DNA of 22,618 nt from UBA10133 sp964528565 (GCA_964528565.1 CAZGSP010000065.1:1-22618); one strand, 5' to 3'. Counted from the stretch's first letter, positions 6,617 to 15,020 are shown. Numbers and translations: made by a program. The notes: generated by a model not told the origin, from the sequence alone.

Positions 6617-7998
6617 GACAAGTTCTTATTGAGGAAGTCGGGAAGGTCTTTGATTTTGACGCGTTTTTGTTCCGAGGTGTCGCGGTCTCTCACCGTGACC
6701 GAGTCGTCGGTAAGAGTGTCGAAGTCCACCGTAACACAAAATGGCGTACCGATCTCGTCCTGGGTGAAGTATCTCTTGCCGATGTTACCTCTTTCGTCTA
6801 GAACGGTGCGGAAATTTTTCTTGAGGTCCTGATAAAGCTTTTTTGCTTTGTCACCCAACTCTTCTTTGTTTCCTAATAGAGGAAAGACGGCAACCTGGTA
6901 GGGGGAAAGAACCTTGGGAAATTTCATCACGACTCTTTTCTTTTCCGTGTCTTCGAAGTAAGCGTTCATCAGAATAATGGTGAGAAGCCGGGAAAGACCG
7001 AAAGTGGGTTCGATGACGTGGGGAATAAATTTTTCTTGGGTATAGGGATCGGTGTAACGGAGATCAACGCCTGACTTTTCGATGTGGTTTTTCAGGTCGA
7101 AGTCGGTGCGATAAGCCAGACCAAACATTTCTTTGAAGCCCCAGGGAAATTCGTACTCCAGATCCTCGGTGCGGGAGCTGTAATGACTAAGTTCTTCTTT
7201 GGTATGAGATCTCCAGCGGAGTTTTTTGGCCGTAAGTCCAAGAGAAAGGGCAAATTGGTACATCTCATTTTTCCAGTACTCGAAGTGTTTTTCCCAGTCT
7301 TCCGGCTTAACAAAATATTCAAACTCGGCCAGATCGAACTCCAAAGTACGGAAAGTAAATTTGCCCATGGTAATCTCGTTTCTAAAAGCTTTGCCGGACT
7401 GGGCGAGACCAAACGGAAGCTTGGGGTGAAGTGAGTCCAGAACTTGTTTGAAATCGACGAACATGCCCTGGGCCAGCTCTCCCCGAAGATAGGCGGTACT
7501 TTTACCATCGGTGATAATACCGATCTGGGTTTCAAAAAGCTGATTGAAGTTTCGAACCTTGGTCCAGGTTTTATTGCCACACTTGGGGCACTTGATGTCA
7601 TTTTCGGCGATTATTTCGTCCAACTCTTTCAGGGGTTTACCCTCCACATTTTTCAGACCTTCGACAGCATCTTCGATCAGATGATCGGCACGGGTGCGGT
7701 AGTGACAGGTAAGGCAGTCGATCATGACATTGGTAAAGTTTGCCGTATGGCCGGAGGCTTCCCAGACCTTGGGACTCATGAGAACGGAGGTGTCCAGTCC
7801 AAACATGTCCGAGCGGTCGGTGACGAAAGTTTTCCACCAAAGATTGATGAGATTCCTTTTTAGTTCTGTTCCCAAGGGACCAAAATCATAGGTATTGGCC
7901 AGACCACCGTAAATCTCGGAACCGGGGAAAATGAAGCCACGACGCTTGGCGAGGGAAATTATTTTTTCGAGGGTGGCTTCTTTGGATGGGGCTGGCAT
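6613..7998 (-). CDS. glyS: Glycyl-tRNA synthetase, alpha2 type
   Basis: This single-chain (homodimeric) class II glycyl-tRNA synthetase of 461 aa belongs to the type found in Gram-positives, Thermus and eukaryotes rather than the alpha2beta2 form. It opens with SLAKRRGFIFPGSEIYGG. Two Cys pairs, CLTC (95-98) and CPKC (137-140), form a probable zinc site. Motif 2 starts at FRNEI (205-209) and continues through LEFDLAEFEYF. Motif 3 is HVIEPTFGLSRLL. The C-terminal ~110 residues are the anticodon-binding domain. It lies 14 nt after aspS on the same strand with no obvious promoter, so it is probably the second gene of an aspS-glyS operon. Confidence 0.96.
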   Translation of the reverse strand: MPAPSKEATLEKIISLAKRRGFIFPGSEIYGGLANTYDFGPLGTELKRNLINLWWKTFVTDRSDMFGLDTSVLMSPKVWEASGHTANFTNVMIDCLTCHYRTRADHLIEDAVEGLKNVEGKPLKELDEIIAENDIKCPKCGNKTWTKVRNFNQLFETQIGIITDGKSTAYLRGELAQGMFVDFKQVLDSLHPKLPFGLAQSGKAFRNEITMGKFTFRTLEFDLAEFEYFVKPEDWEKHFEYWKNEMYQFALSLGLTAKKLRWRSHTKEELSHYSSRTEDLEYEFPWGFKEMFGLAYRTDFDLKNHIEKSGVDLRYTDPYTQEKFIPHVIEPTFGLSRLLTIILMNAYFEDTEKKRVVMKFPKVLSPYQVAVFPLLGNKEELGDKAKKLYQDLKKNFRTVLDERGNIGKRYFTQDEIGTPFCVTVDFDTLTDDSVTVRDRDTSEQKRVKIKDLPDFLNKNLS

Positions 7999-8012
7999 TT
8001 ATTTGGTTGAAT

Positions 8013-9341
8013 TTATTGTTTGACGGTTGGGAGTCGGAGATCGATACGCTCCATATCGCGAGGAAACATGGAAGCTTCACGAACGTTTTTGAGACCCAAG
8101 ATGTACATGGTGATACGTTCGGCGCCAAGTGCGAAACCACCTAAAGGAGGTGAGCCGAATTTGAACGCTTGCAAGTAAAGTGCGACATCTTCTTCTTTTA
8201 ATCCCCATTCGTGAACATTTTTGAGGATACTTTCGTAATCATGTAAACGTTGGCCACCGGAAGACCATTCGACTCCACGGCAAAGCAGATCGACACTAAA
8301 GGCATATTCAGGATCGGCCGGGTCCGGATAGACATAAAAGGGTTTCTTCTTGGTAAGAAAGTGGGAGACAAAGACCAGATCGGAACCCTTTTCTTCTTTG
8401 GCCCACGCGCAGATCTCACGTTCATCATCCGGAGCAAGATCTTTTTCGGTGCGACAGTCACGGCCGGTTCTCCGGAATATTATTTCTTGGGCATCACGAA
8501 GTTTGATGATGGGAAACTTCTCGGACATTAGAGGAATAGTGGCCTCAAAAAGGGCTAACTCTTTTGCGCATCGCTCCTCGACTTCTTTGAAGATAAAACG
8601 AACAACATATTCTTCCATATCGAGAACTTCCTCGACAGAGTCGATGAAGTTGAACTCAGCGTCTAAAGAAGTCACTTCGGTAAGATGTCGAGTGGTGGCA
8701 GATGGCTCGGCGCGAAAGATTTGATTGACACTAAATACTCTTTCGAAGGCGGTGGTAAGAAGAGACTTGTAGAGCTGAGGACTTTGGGAGAGATAGGCTT
8801 GGTGATCGAAGTAATCTACCTTGAAAACTTCGGAACCACCTTCGGGTACGGCATTGATGATAGATGGTGCTTGAAATTCGAGAAAGTCCTTGTCCATAAG
8901 AGCTTTTCGAAAAGCATCAATGACAACGGCCTGAACTTTGAAGATGGCTTGAATCTTGGGGTGGCGAAAAGAAAGTGATCGGTGGTCTAAAAGTGTGGGG
9001 AGCTCTACCTCGAGAGTTTCTTTGCTTAAGTCCAGTGGAAGTTCTGCCGAATGAGCCAGGACGGTCAATTTAAAAGCCTCTATCTCGACGGTACCTGTTT
9101 CAAGAACGGGGTTAACTAGTTTTTCGGGACGAGCTTTGACGAGTCCCTCAATGCTGACAACATCTTCGGGTTTGAGTGATCCGAGAAGCTCACCGGTGCC
9201 GACGATTTGAAGGAGTCCACTGCGATCTCTTAGATCGATAAAGACGATTTTGCTGTGGTCCCGCTTGGTGTTGACCCAACCCTTGACGGTTACGGTCTCG
9301 CCAATTTTATTGATTGTGTCTCTTACCAGTGTCCGTTCCAT
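8013..9341 (-). CDS. aspS: Aspartyl-tRNA synthetase, archaeal/eukaryotic-size type
   Basis: A class IIb synthetase of 442 aa. The N-terminal OB-fold anticodon-binding domain covers residues 1-100 (VKGWVNTKRD). The catalytic domain contains SQSPQLYKS (185-193), motif 2 FRAEPSATTRHLTE (209-222), and motif 3 GALGAERITMY-like sequence followed by MFPRDMERI. It lacks the ~120-residue GAD insertion of canonical bacterial AspRS (~590 aa) and matches the shorter archaeal form. AsnRS was considered, but the MFPRD ending and motif 2 favour AspRS. It may be non-discriminating (charging tRNA-Asn too), which depends on a GatCAB amidotransferase elsewhere. A TATAAT 7 nt before the ATG supports the start. 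Confidence 0.92.
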   Translation of the reverse strand: MERTLVRDTINKIGETVTVKGWVNTKRDHSKIVFIDLRDRSGLLQIVGTGELLGSLKPEDVVSIEGLVKARPEKLVNPVLETGTVEIEAFKLTVLAHSAELPLDLSKETLEVELPTLLDHRSLSFRHPKIQAIFKVQAVVIDAFRKALMDKDFLEFQAPSIINAVPEGGSEVFKVDYFDHQAYLSQSPQLYKSLLTTAFERVFSVNQIFRAEPSATTRHLTEVTSLDAEFNFIDSVEEVLDMEEYVVRFIFKEVEERCAKELALFEATIPLMSEKFPIIKLRDAQEIIFRRTGRDCRTEKDLAPDDEREICAWAKEEKGSDLVFVSHFLTKKKPFYVYPDPADPEYAFSVDLLCRGVEWSSGGQRLHDYESILKNVHEWGLKEEDVALYLQAFKFGSPPLGGFALGAERITMYILGLKNVREASMFPRDMERIDLRLPTVKQ

Positions 9342-9348
9342 GAGATCG

Positions 9349-9354
9349 ATTATA
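9349..9354 (-). promoter_or_regulatory. -10 box for leaderless aspS
   Basis: Read on the minus strand this is TATAAT, ending 7 nt before the aspS ATG. It is divergent from the murB promoter 16 nt away. Confidence 0.65.
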
Positions 9355-9369
9355 CAGTCTGGGAAGTGT

Positions 9370-9375
9370 TAGAAT
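9370..9375 (+). promoter_or_regulatory. -10 box for murB
   Basis: TAGAAT ends 8 nt before the TTG start of murB. Two ATGs in between lead to immediate stops, so a leaderless TTG start is the simplest reading. Confidence 0.5.
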
Positions 9376-9383
9376 GATATGGC

Positions 9384-10460
9384 TTGAGTAATTTTGAAGG
9401 ATTGATAAAGAGTTTGGGTCCGGACAGGGTTAAAAGAGATGAGCCCTTGTCTTCGCATACCACCTTGAGAATCGGCGGACCGGCAGATCTATTTTACGAA
9501 GCGCAGAACTCGGGAGAATTAATTAAAGCGGTTAGGCTTTCCAGAAGTTTCGGGGTACCGGTTACCGTGATCGGGGGAGGAAGCAATGTATTGGTGTCCG
9601 ATTCCGGGATCCGGGGATTGGTGGTAAAAAATACCGGGGGAAAAATTGAGATCCGTGAAAAAAGATTTTTGGGGTTTTTCAGAAATAGAGCGGTTCCGGC
9701 GGGACTCTCCTCACGTGTACCGTCTGCCCGTTGGGCGGGATCCTCAGAAGGAACAAAGAAGTATGATTTTTCCGATCTGGACTACGATGAAAGTAAGTTT
9801 CCGGATGTAGTCGTGTCGATTGGCAGTGGAGTAAATCTACAGGTGGCGATGCAAAAACTTTTTGATGAAGGGATCACCGGACTCCAGTGGTACGCCAGGA
9901 TCCCGGGTACTATTGGCGGAGCGGTGTACAACAATATCCATGGTGGTAGTCATACGATAGCCGAAATAGTGAGGGAAGTGGTGGTGTTGGATAACCATGG
10001 CGGGGTAAATAAAATACCCGGTAAAAGTATGCAGTTTGATTACGACAAATCCAGAATTCACCGGACCGGCGAGGTAATCCTGGAAGTGATACTGAACTTG
10101 AAAAAGGGCGACGTGGAGAAGGCAAGAGGAGTGGCCGGTGAGTGGAAAAAAAGAAAGTCGTGTCAGCCGATGAACTCGGCCGGGTGTGTGTTCAAAAATA
10201 TTTCCGAGGAAGATAGAGTAATACTCGGCTATCCGACAACCGCCACGGGATATATTGTGGAACATATTTTGAACATGACCGGATACAAAATCGGCGGGGC
10301 GATGATATCTCCCGACCACCACAACTTTATTGTGAATACCGGTGGAGCGACGGCAAAGGATTATCTGGCCGTTCGGGACGAAATCGTCCGGAGGGCTAAA
10401 GAGACCATAGGCATAGAACTCGAAGATGAGATAATACGACTGGGCGAGTTTGATCAATAA
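9384..10460 (+). CDS. murB: UDP-N-acetylenolpyruvoylglucosamine reductase with an in-frame insertion
   Basis: MurB reduces UDP-GlcNAc-enolpyruvate to UDP-MurNAc with NADPH and FAD during peptidoglycan precursor synthesis. FAD-binding motifs are TTLRIGGPA (26-34), GGGSNVLV (64-71) and YARIPGTIGGA (170-180). The catalytic loop reads NSAGCVFKN (264-272), with Cys268 in the position of the usual proton-donating Ser; Cys is a known functional substitute. A segment of about 40 residues (roughly 91-130) is extra relative to typical MurB and contains AVPAGLSSRVPSARWAGSSE, encoded by GC-rich DNA with internal hairpins and a direct repeat. The start is TTG 9384, supported by a -10 box. murA follows after 14 nt. 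Confidence 0.93.
   Translation: MSNFEGLIKSLGPDRVKRDEPLSSHTTLRIGGPADLFYEAQNSGELIKAVRLSRSFGVPVTVIGGGSNVLVSDSGIRGLVVKNTGGKIEIREKRFLGFFRNRAVPAGLSSRVPSARWAGSSEGTKKYDFSDLDYDESKFPDVVVSIGSGVNLQVAMQKLFDEGITGLQWYARIPGTIGGAVYNNIHGGSHTIAEIVREVVVLDNHGGVNKIPGKSMQFDYDKSRIHRTGEVILEVILNLKKGDVEKARGVAGEWKKRKSCQPMNSAGCVFKNISEEDRVILGYPTTATGYIVEHILNMTGYKIGGAMISPDHHNFIVNTGGATAKDYLAVRDEIVRRAKETIGIELEDEIIRLGEFDQ
9693..9754. repeat. GC-rich, partly palindromic in-frame insertion within murB
   Basis: GTTCC (9693-9697) pairs with GGAAC (9750-9754), enclosing a GCCC/GGGC hairpin (around 9726-9735). GGCGGGA...TCCTCA occurs twice (from 9698 and from 9734), with a 3-nt length difference. The segment codes for residues not expected in MurB. 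It resembles protein-coding palindromic insertions such as Rickettsia RPEs in behaviour, but no relation is claimed. Confidence 0.45.
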
Positions 10461-10474
10461 ATTAATTAACTAAA

Positions 10475-11791
10475 TTGAACGGAGTATTACGAATAACAGG
10501 AGGTAGAAAACTTGAAGGGGCCGTGACGCCGATCCCCAATAAAAATTCTTTAGTGGCGGTTCTGCCGGCGGCCATACTGACCGATGAGATGGTAACCTAC
10601 AAGAACGTGCCCGGAACGAGTGACGTAGCCAAGATACTGCAAATATTAAAACTGTTGGGAGCCGAAGTGGATCAAAGTAGCAGCGGAGAGATAAAAATTA
10701 AATGTGCCGGGATAAAGTCTCACAAGATCGATCAGACCCTGGGAGGTCAGTTCCGTGCGTCCTTGATGTTTGCCGGTCCTTTGCTGGCGCGTTTTGGAGT
10801 GGCGGAAATACCTTTGCCCGGAGGTTGTGACTTGGGAATGCGTTCGATCTCGGCGCACTTGGATTCTTTTAAAAAGGCCGGGGTTGAGTTTAAATATGTT
10901 GACGGATTCGTCAAGTTTACTGCTCCCAAAAAACCGGTTAAGTCGTACGATATTTGGCAATTGGAAGCATCGGTGACCGCAACGGAAAATTTGATGATGT
11001 ATGCGGCAGGAACCGGTGCCGAGTATGTAATTACCGATGCGGCTTGTGAACCACATGTAAATGAACTGCTGAGAATGTTGGACAGTATGGGGGCGGAGGT
11101 TCACGGAATTGGGTCAAACAAAGTAACCATAAAAGGGAATAAAAAATTGAAAGGGGCTGTCTATGAACCCGGCCCGGACTTCGTGGATGTAGCGGGACTA
11201 ATAGTGGCGGCGGCAGTGACCGATGGAAAAGTCCGTATCAAGGGAGCGAATGTCCCCGAAATAGTAGACGGGATGATCAACTGGTTTGAACTTTTTAATG
11301 TGAAGATCGAAAGAAACGGGAGAGATTTGATCGTGAGCAGAAACGGAGAACTCATAATTGATTCGGAAAATTCCGGTGTACCGCTCGCGGCTCCCGGTCT
11401 TCCCAAACTTTACCCCAGACCCTGGCCCGGATTCCCCGTAGATGCGATCCCGGTAATGGCGGTCTTGGCCAGTAAAACCAAGGGGAGATTGCTTCTGAAG
11501 AACTGGATGTATGAGTCCGGACTGGAGTTTGTCCGGGAACTGAACGCGATGGGAGCAGACATTTTTGTCTCGGATCCCGAAAGAGTCATCGTCACCGGTC
11601 CGGTAAAGTTTAAAGGAGGGGTGATCGTTTCTCCGAGTGTCATTCAAGCATGTAAAGCGATCTTTATCGCGGCTCTTTGTGACCCGGTGGTAACAGAGAT
11701 CCATGGGGTGGATATTCTCCGAAGAAGATATCCCAATGTGTTTGAGACATATACGAGCCTTGGGGCAATCATTGAGAGGGTGGACGACTGA
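10475..11791 (+). CDS. murA: UDP-N-acetylglucosamine 1-carboxyvinyltransferase
   Basis: MurA transfers enolpyruvate from PEP to UDP-GlcNAc, the first committed step of peptidoglycan synthesis, and its product is the substrate of the adjacent MurB. In this 438-aa protein, Lys23-Asn24 (IPNKNS), Arg94 (FRASLM), the PEP-binding catalytic Cys118 in PGGCDLGMR with Arg123, and the FPVD aspartate near residue 325 are all visible. Retention of Cys118 predicts fosfomycin sensitivity. About 15 residues (DSENSGVPLAAPGLPKL) before PWPGFPVD appear extra relative to typical MurA. TTG 10475 is the only plausible start near the N-terminal strand. It is 14 nt after murB, a likely operon. Confidence 0.94.
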   Translation: MNGVLRITGGRKLEGAVTPIPNKNSLVAVLPAAILTDEMVTYKNVPGTSDVAKILQILKLLGAEVDQSSSGEIKIKCAGIKSHKIDQTLGGQFRASLMFAGPLLARFGVAEIPLPGGCDLGMRSISAHLDSFKKAGVEFKYVDGFVKFTAPKKPVKSYDIWQLEASVTATENLMMYAAGTGAEYVITDAACEPHVNELLRMLDSMGAEVHGIGSNKVTIKGNKKLKGAVYEPGPDFVDVAGLIVAAAVTDGKVRIKGANVPEIVDGMINWFELFNVKIERNGRDLIVSRNGELIIDSENSGVPLAAPGLPKLYPRPWPGFPVDAIPVMAVLASKTKGRLLLKNWMYESGLEFVRELNAMGADIFVSDPERVIVTGPVKFKGGVIVSPSVIQACKAIFIAALCDPVVTEIHGVDILRRRYPNVFETYTSLGAIIERVDD

Positions 11792-11822
11792 GGTAACTTT
11801 GGAATAGCCAGGGTGGATGTGG

Positions 11823-12578
11823 TTACGAGAAAAATTGGGAAACGACCCGGTTTATGATCCGGGCAAGTTCTTTGGTATGAGTAAGATTCAACAAGTGCCC
11901 GGCTCCGGCGATAAGATGCAGGTGGCTATGGGGGATACTTTTTTCCAGAAGCTCGCCAACGTTGGGGACGATGGCGTCCAGGTTTCCCCAGATAATTTCG
12001 GTGGGTACCGAAATGCGGTTGAGGGAAGGTTTGAGATTGTAGGAGATGATCTTGTGAAGAACCTTCTTTTGATGTTCATTGGCATTGGTATATTCTTCCG
12101 GGGAGTACCAGCCGACGTATTGTTCCAGGGGTTTGCTTTGAGGATAGATCATCATCGGTTTGATACTGTCGGCGATCTTAACTTTGAGATCCATAAGACG
12201 TTTATCTTCCGGAATTGAAACGGGGGCGATAAGAATGATGGAGGCCAAGTCTCCGGGGTATTTGACGGCGTAATCCAAGGTGATCTGACCGCCAAAAGAG
12301 TGACCGGCCAGAATGAACCGATGCAGTTTTAATTTTTTGGCAAAGTGTCTGATAAAGTCGGTATATTCGGGAACGTCCGGAGTAGCGTCGATCGGACCGG
12401 TGGAGCCAAAACCGGGCAAATCTACAAGAACGACCCGAATGTCCGGGGATATTTGTTTGGCAATGGGAATCCAAAAAGTCAGTGATGATCCCCAACCGTG
12501 GAGAATGACGATCGTGTTTTTCTTTTTTGGATTGAAAACCTCGTAATGTGTCCGAACTCCATTGATGACTGTTTGCAT
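11823..12578 (-). CDS. Alpha/beta hydrolase
   Basis: A 251-aa cytoplasmic alpha/beta-hydrolase fold protein with a complete catalytic set: oxyanion-hole HGWGSS, nucleophile elbow GHSFGG, acid in GNLDAIVP and catalytic His in GAGHLLNL. The substrate cannot be deduced; the family includes esterases, lipases and C-C hydrolases. It stands alone on the minus strand, converging on murA (31-nt gap with no clear terminator) and divergent from leuS. The start is supported by a perfect TATAAT 7 nt upstream, so the mRNA is probably leaderless. A role linked to neighbouring translation or wall genes is not evident. Confidence 0.9.
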   Translation of the reverse strand: MQTVINGVRTHYEVFNPKKKNTIVILHGWGSSLTFWIPIAKQISPDIRVVLVDLPGFGSTGPIDATPDVPEYTDFIRHFAKKLKLHRFILAGHSFGGQITLDYAVKYPGDLASIILIAPVSIPEDKRLMDLKVKIADSIKPMMIYPQSKPLEQYVGWYSPEEYTNANEHQKKVLHKIISYNLKPSLNRISVPTEIIWGNLDAIVPNVGELLEKSIPHSHLHLIAGAGHLLNLTHTKELARIINRVVSQFFS

Positions 12579-12585
12579 TGAGATG

Positions 12586-12591
12586 ATTATA
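12586..12591 (-). promoter_or_regulatory. -10 box for the alpha/beta hydrolase
   Basis: On the minus strand this is TATAAT, ending 7 nt before the hydrolase ATG. The plus strand of the same A/T tract reads TGATTATAT and could act as a weaker divergent -10. Confidence 0.65.
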
Positions 12592-12621
12592 TATGCCTAC
12601 GCAGGAATGGCGCACATGGAT

Positions 12622-12627
12622 TAAAAT
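12622..12627 (+). promoter_or_regulatory. -10 box for leaderless leuS
   Basis: TAAAAT ends 7 nt before ATG 12635, matching the spacing seen at other genes here. It argues against the upstream in-frame ATG at 12593. Confidence 0.5.
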
Positions 12628-12634
12628 AAAGAAC

Positions 12635-14968
12635 ATGGCGAGCTATGATTTTAAGGCGATCGAGAAAAAGTGGATAGATAAATACGAGGATTTTGTGGGA
12701 TATAAGGGAAATGATTTTGAGACTGCCAGAGAAAAATTCTATATGCTGACCGAGTTTCCGTATCCGTCCGGAAGCGGACTACATGTGGGCCACTCTTTCT
12801 CGATGACGCTTGCCGACATTTTTGCCAGATTCAAACGAATGAAGGGGTACAACGTAATGTTCCCCATGGGCTGGGATGCCTTTGGACTGCCGGCCGAGAA
12901 TTATGCTTTGAAAACAGGAATCAAACCGCAAGAGACCACCCGGAAAGTGACCGAAAACTTTAAGAACCAAATGAAGAAACTGGCATTTTCGTTTGATTGG
13001 GACCGGGAGATCAATACTACTTCGCCGGAGTATTACCGGTGGACTCAGTGGATATTTGTAAAACTGTTTGAGAAGGGACTAGCTCACAAAGAAGAAATGC
13101 CCATCAATTGGTGCCCTAAAGATAAGATCGGCCTGGCCAATGAAGAGGTGATTGACGGAAAATGTGAAAGATGCGGCACCCATACCGAAAAGAGGGTCAT
13201 TTCCCAGTGGGTAGTTAAGATCACCGATTACGCGGACAGGCTGATAAATGGTCTTTACGATACGGAGTTTATCGAGAAAGTAAAGGCGGCACAGATTAAC
13301 TGGATCGGCAAGAAGGAGGGGGCAAAGATTAGATTTCAGATCTCAGATAGCAGTTCTCAGGTTGGTGAAATTGAGGTGTTTACGACGAGACCGGACACTC
13401 TGGAGGGGGCAACCTTCTTAGTGTTGGCACCGGAACATCCTAGAGTGACCGAGAATGCTTTGAATAATAAGAGTTTGGCGGAGTTTGTAAAAAAGACAAA
13501 GAATAAAACGGAAATAGAAAGAACCGATCTGACGAAAGAAAAAACGGGGATCTTTACCGGACTATCGGTAACCAACCCGATCACCGGCAAAGAAATGCCG
13601 GTGTGGACGGCCGACTATGTGCTGATGAGCTATGGAACAGGGGCAATTATGGCGGTACCCAGTCACGATGAACGCGACAGACAGTTTGCCTTGAAATATA
13701 AACTACCGATCGATGAGGAGTATACGCCGGACGAAAAGATGATCGACGAAGTAATGAGAAGAGGTGTGGGGGAGAAAGCAGTTACCTATCACCTGAGAGA
13801 CTGGATCTTTTCCAGACAGCACTATTGGGGGGAACCGATCCCGATGATTTATTGTGAGAAGGATGGTTGGGTACCGGTGCCGGAAGACCAACTGCCTGTG
13901 GTTCTTCCCGAAGTGGAAAAATACCAACCGACGGAAACGGGAGAGTCACCACTTGCGAACATCAGAGATTGGGTGGAGACGAGATGCCCCAAGTGTGGAG
14001 CGGAAGCCAGACGGGAAACAGATACCATGCCGAACTGGGCCGGGAGCGATTGGTACTTTTTACGATACTGTGACCCAAGAAACTCTGAGGTGATAGCCGA
14101 TATGAAAAAGATGGACTACTGGTTGCCGGTAGATATTTATATCGGTGGAGACGAACACAATACTCTTCATCTTTTGTACAGCAGATTTATTTATCAATTT
14201 TTGTGGGACTTGGGAGTGGTTCCCAAAAATAATCCCGAGCCGTACAAAAAGAGAGTTTCGCACGGAGTGATCTTGGGTCCGGACGGCAACAGAATGAGTA
14301 AGAGCAAGGGAAATATAATTGTGCCGGACACGGTAGCCGAAATTTATGGATCGGACGTTTTGCGGACTTACATGATGTTCATGGGGCCTTACGATTCGAC
14401 GATGGCCTGGAACGAGAGGTCACTTGTCGGAGTAAGACGATTTATCGAAAAAATGATCAGGTTGGTAAAAGAAAACGAGGGAAAACACACGGAGACCGAT
14501 GGTAAAAGTAGGCGACTGATCCATAGATTAATAAAGACGGCAGAAGAAGATCTGTCTCAATTTAAATTTAATACGGTAATCGCCAAGATGATGGAGACAA
14601 CCAACGAGCTATTGAAGCCTGGAACGAAAGTGGCTAATGAAGAGCTGGGAATGGTGGTAAAAGTCCTCGCTCCCCTTGCCCCCTTTGTAGCGGAAGAGTT
14701 GTGGTCGGTTTTGGGAGGTGAATTTAGCGTCCATATGCAAAGATTTCCGGAGTTTGAGGAAAAATATTTGACCGAAGAAACAATTATTCTGTCGGTTCAG
14801 GTAAACGGCAAACTTCGAGGGACGATTGAAGTCGATCCGGCGATTGACGAGAGCGGAGCGGTAAGCGAAGCGAAAAAATCGGATAAGATCGCTAAATATC
14901 TGTTGGAGGGTGAGATAAAGAAAATTATTTATATTAAAGGAAAGACGATAAGTTTTGTGGTGGGGTAG
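12635..14968 (+). CDS. leuS: Leucyl-tRNA synthetase with a shortened CP1 editing domain
   Basis: This class I synthetase charges tRNA-Leu. Starting at ATG 12635 gives MASYDFKAIEKKW, the usual LeuRS opening (777 aa). HVGH is at 50-53, followed by the typical WDAFGLPAENYA. Zinc-ligand cysteines occur in NWCPKD and CERCG. The CP1 editing domain retains TTRPDT and VPSHDERD, including the editing Asp. However, the segment between LKYKLPI and the VTYHLRDW strand is about 40 residues shorter than in E. coli LeuRS and lacks its NSGEFNGL stretch. KMSKS appears as MSKSKGN. The C-terminal domain ends with VQVNGKLRGTI. The upstream ATG 12593 was rejected because a -10 box ends 7 nt before 12635. Confidence 0.95.
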   Translation: MASYDFKAIEKKWIDKYEDFVGYKGNDFETAREKFYMLTEFPYPSGSGLHVGHSFSMTLADIFARFKRMKGYNVMFPMGWDAFGLPAENYALKTGIKPQETTRKVTENFKNQMKKLAFSFDWDREINTTSPEYYRWTQWIFVKLFEKGLAHKEEMPINWCPKDKIGLANEEVIDGKCERCGTHTEKRVISQWVVKITDYADRLINGLYDTEFIEKVKAAQINWIGKKEGAKIRFQISDSSSQVGEIEVFTTRPDTLEGATFLVLAPEHPRVTENALNNKSLAEFVKKTKNKTEIERTDLTKEKTGIFTGLSVTNPITGKEMPVWTADYVLMSYGTGAIMAVPSHDERDRQFALKYKLPIDEEYTPDEKMIDEVMRRGVGEKAVTYHLRDWIFSRQHYWGEPIPMIYCEKDGWVPVPEDQLPVVLPEVEKYQPTETGESPLANIRDWVETRCPKCGAEARRETDTMPNWAGSDWYFLRYCDPRNSEVIADMKKMDYWLPVDIYIGGDEHNTLHLLYSRFIYQFLWDLGVVPKNNPEPYKKRVSHGVILGPDGNRMSKSKGNIIVPDTVAEIYGSDVLRTYMMFMGPYDSTMAWNERSLVGVRRFIEKMIRLVKENEGKHTETDGKSRRLIHRLIKTAEEDLSQFKFNTVIAKMMETTNELLKPGTKVANEELGMVVKVLAPLAPFVAEELWSVLGGEFSVHMQRFPEFEEKYLTEETIILSVQVNGKLRGTIEVDPAIDESGAVSEAKKSDKIAKYLLEGEIKKIIYIKGKTISFVVG

Positions 14969-15007
14969 AGTACTTCTTGGTTACAGGCAGATTAAAGATA
15001 ATTCTGG

Positions 15008-15013
15008 TATCAT
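15008..15013 (+). promoter_or_regulatory. Extended -10 box for the DsbA-like gene
   Basis: TGGTATCAT (TGn plus TATCAT) ends 7 nt before ATG 15021. This places the true start after the longer frame opening at 14955. Confidence 0.6.
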
Positions 15014-15020
15014 ATTCTAC

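Noticed and set aside
12593..12634. Upstream in-frame ATG start for leuS
   Set aside because: The extra residues (MPTQEWRTWIKIKN) are not LeuRS-like, and a -10 box ends 7 nt before ATG 12635.
14955..15020. Longer N-terminus of the DsbA-like protein overlapping leuS
   Set aside because: TGGTATCAT ends 7 nt before ATG 15021, and the shorter start gives a well-formed membrane anchor.
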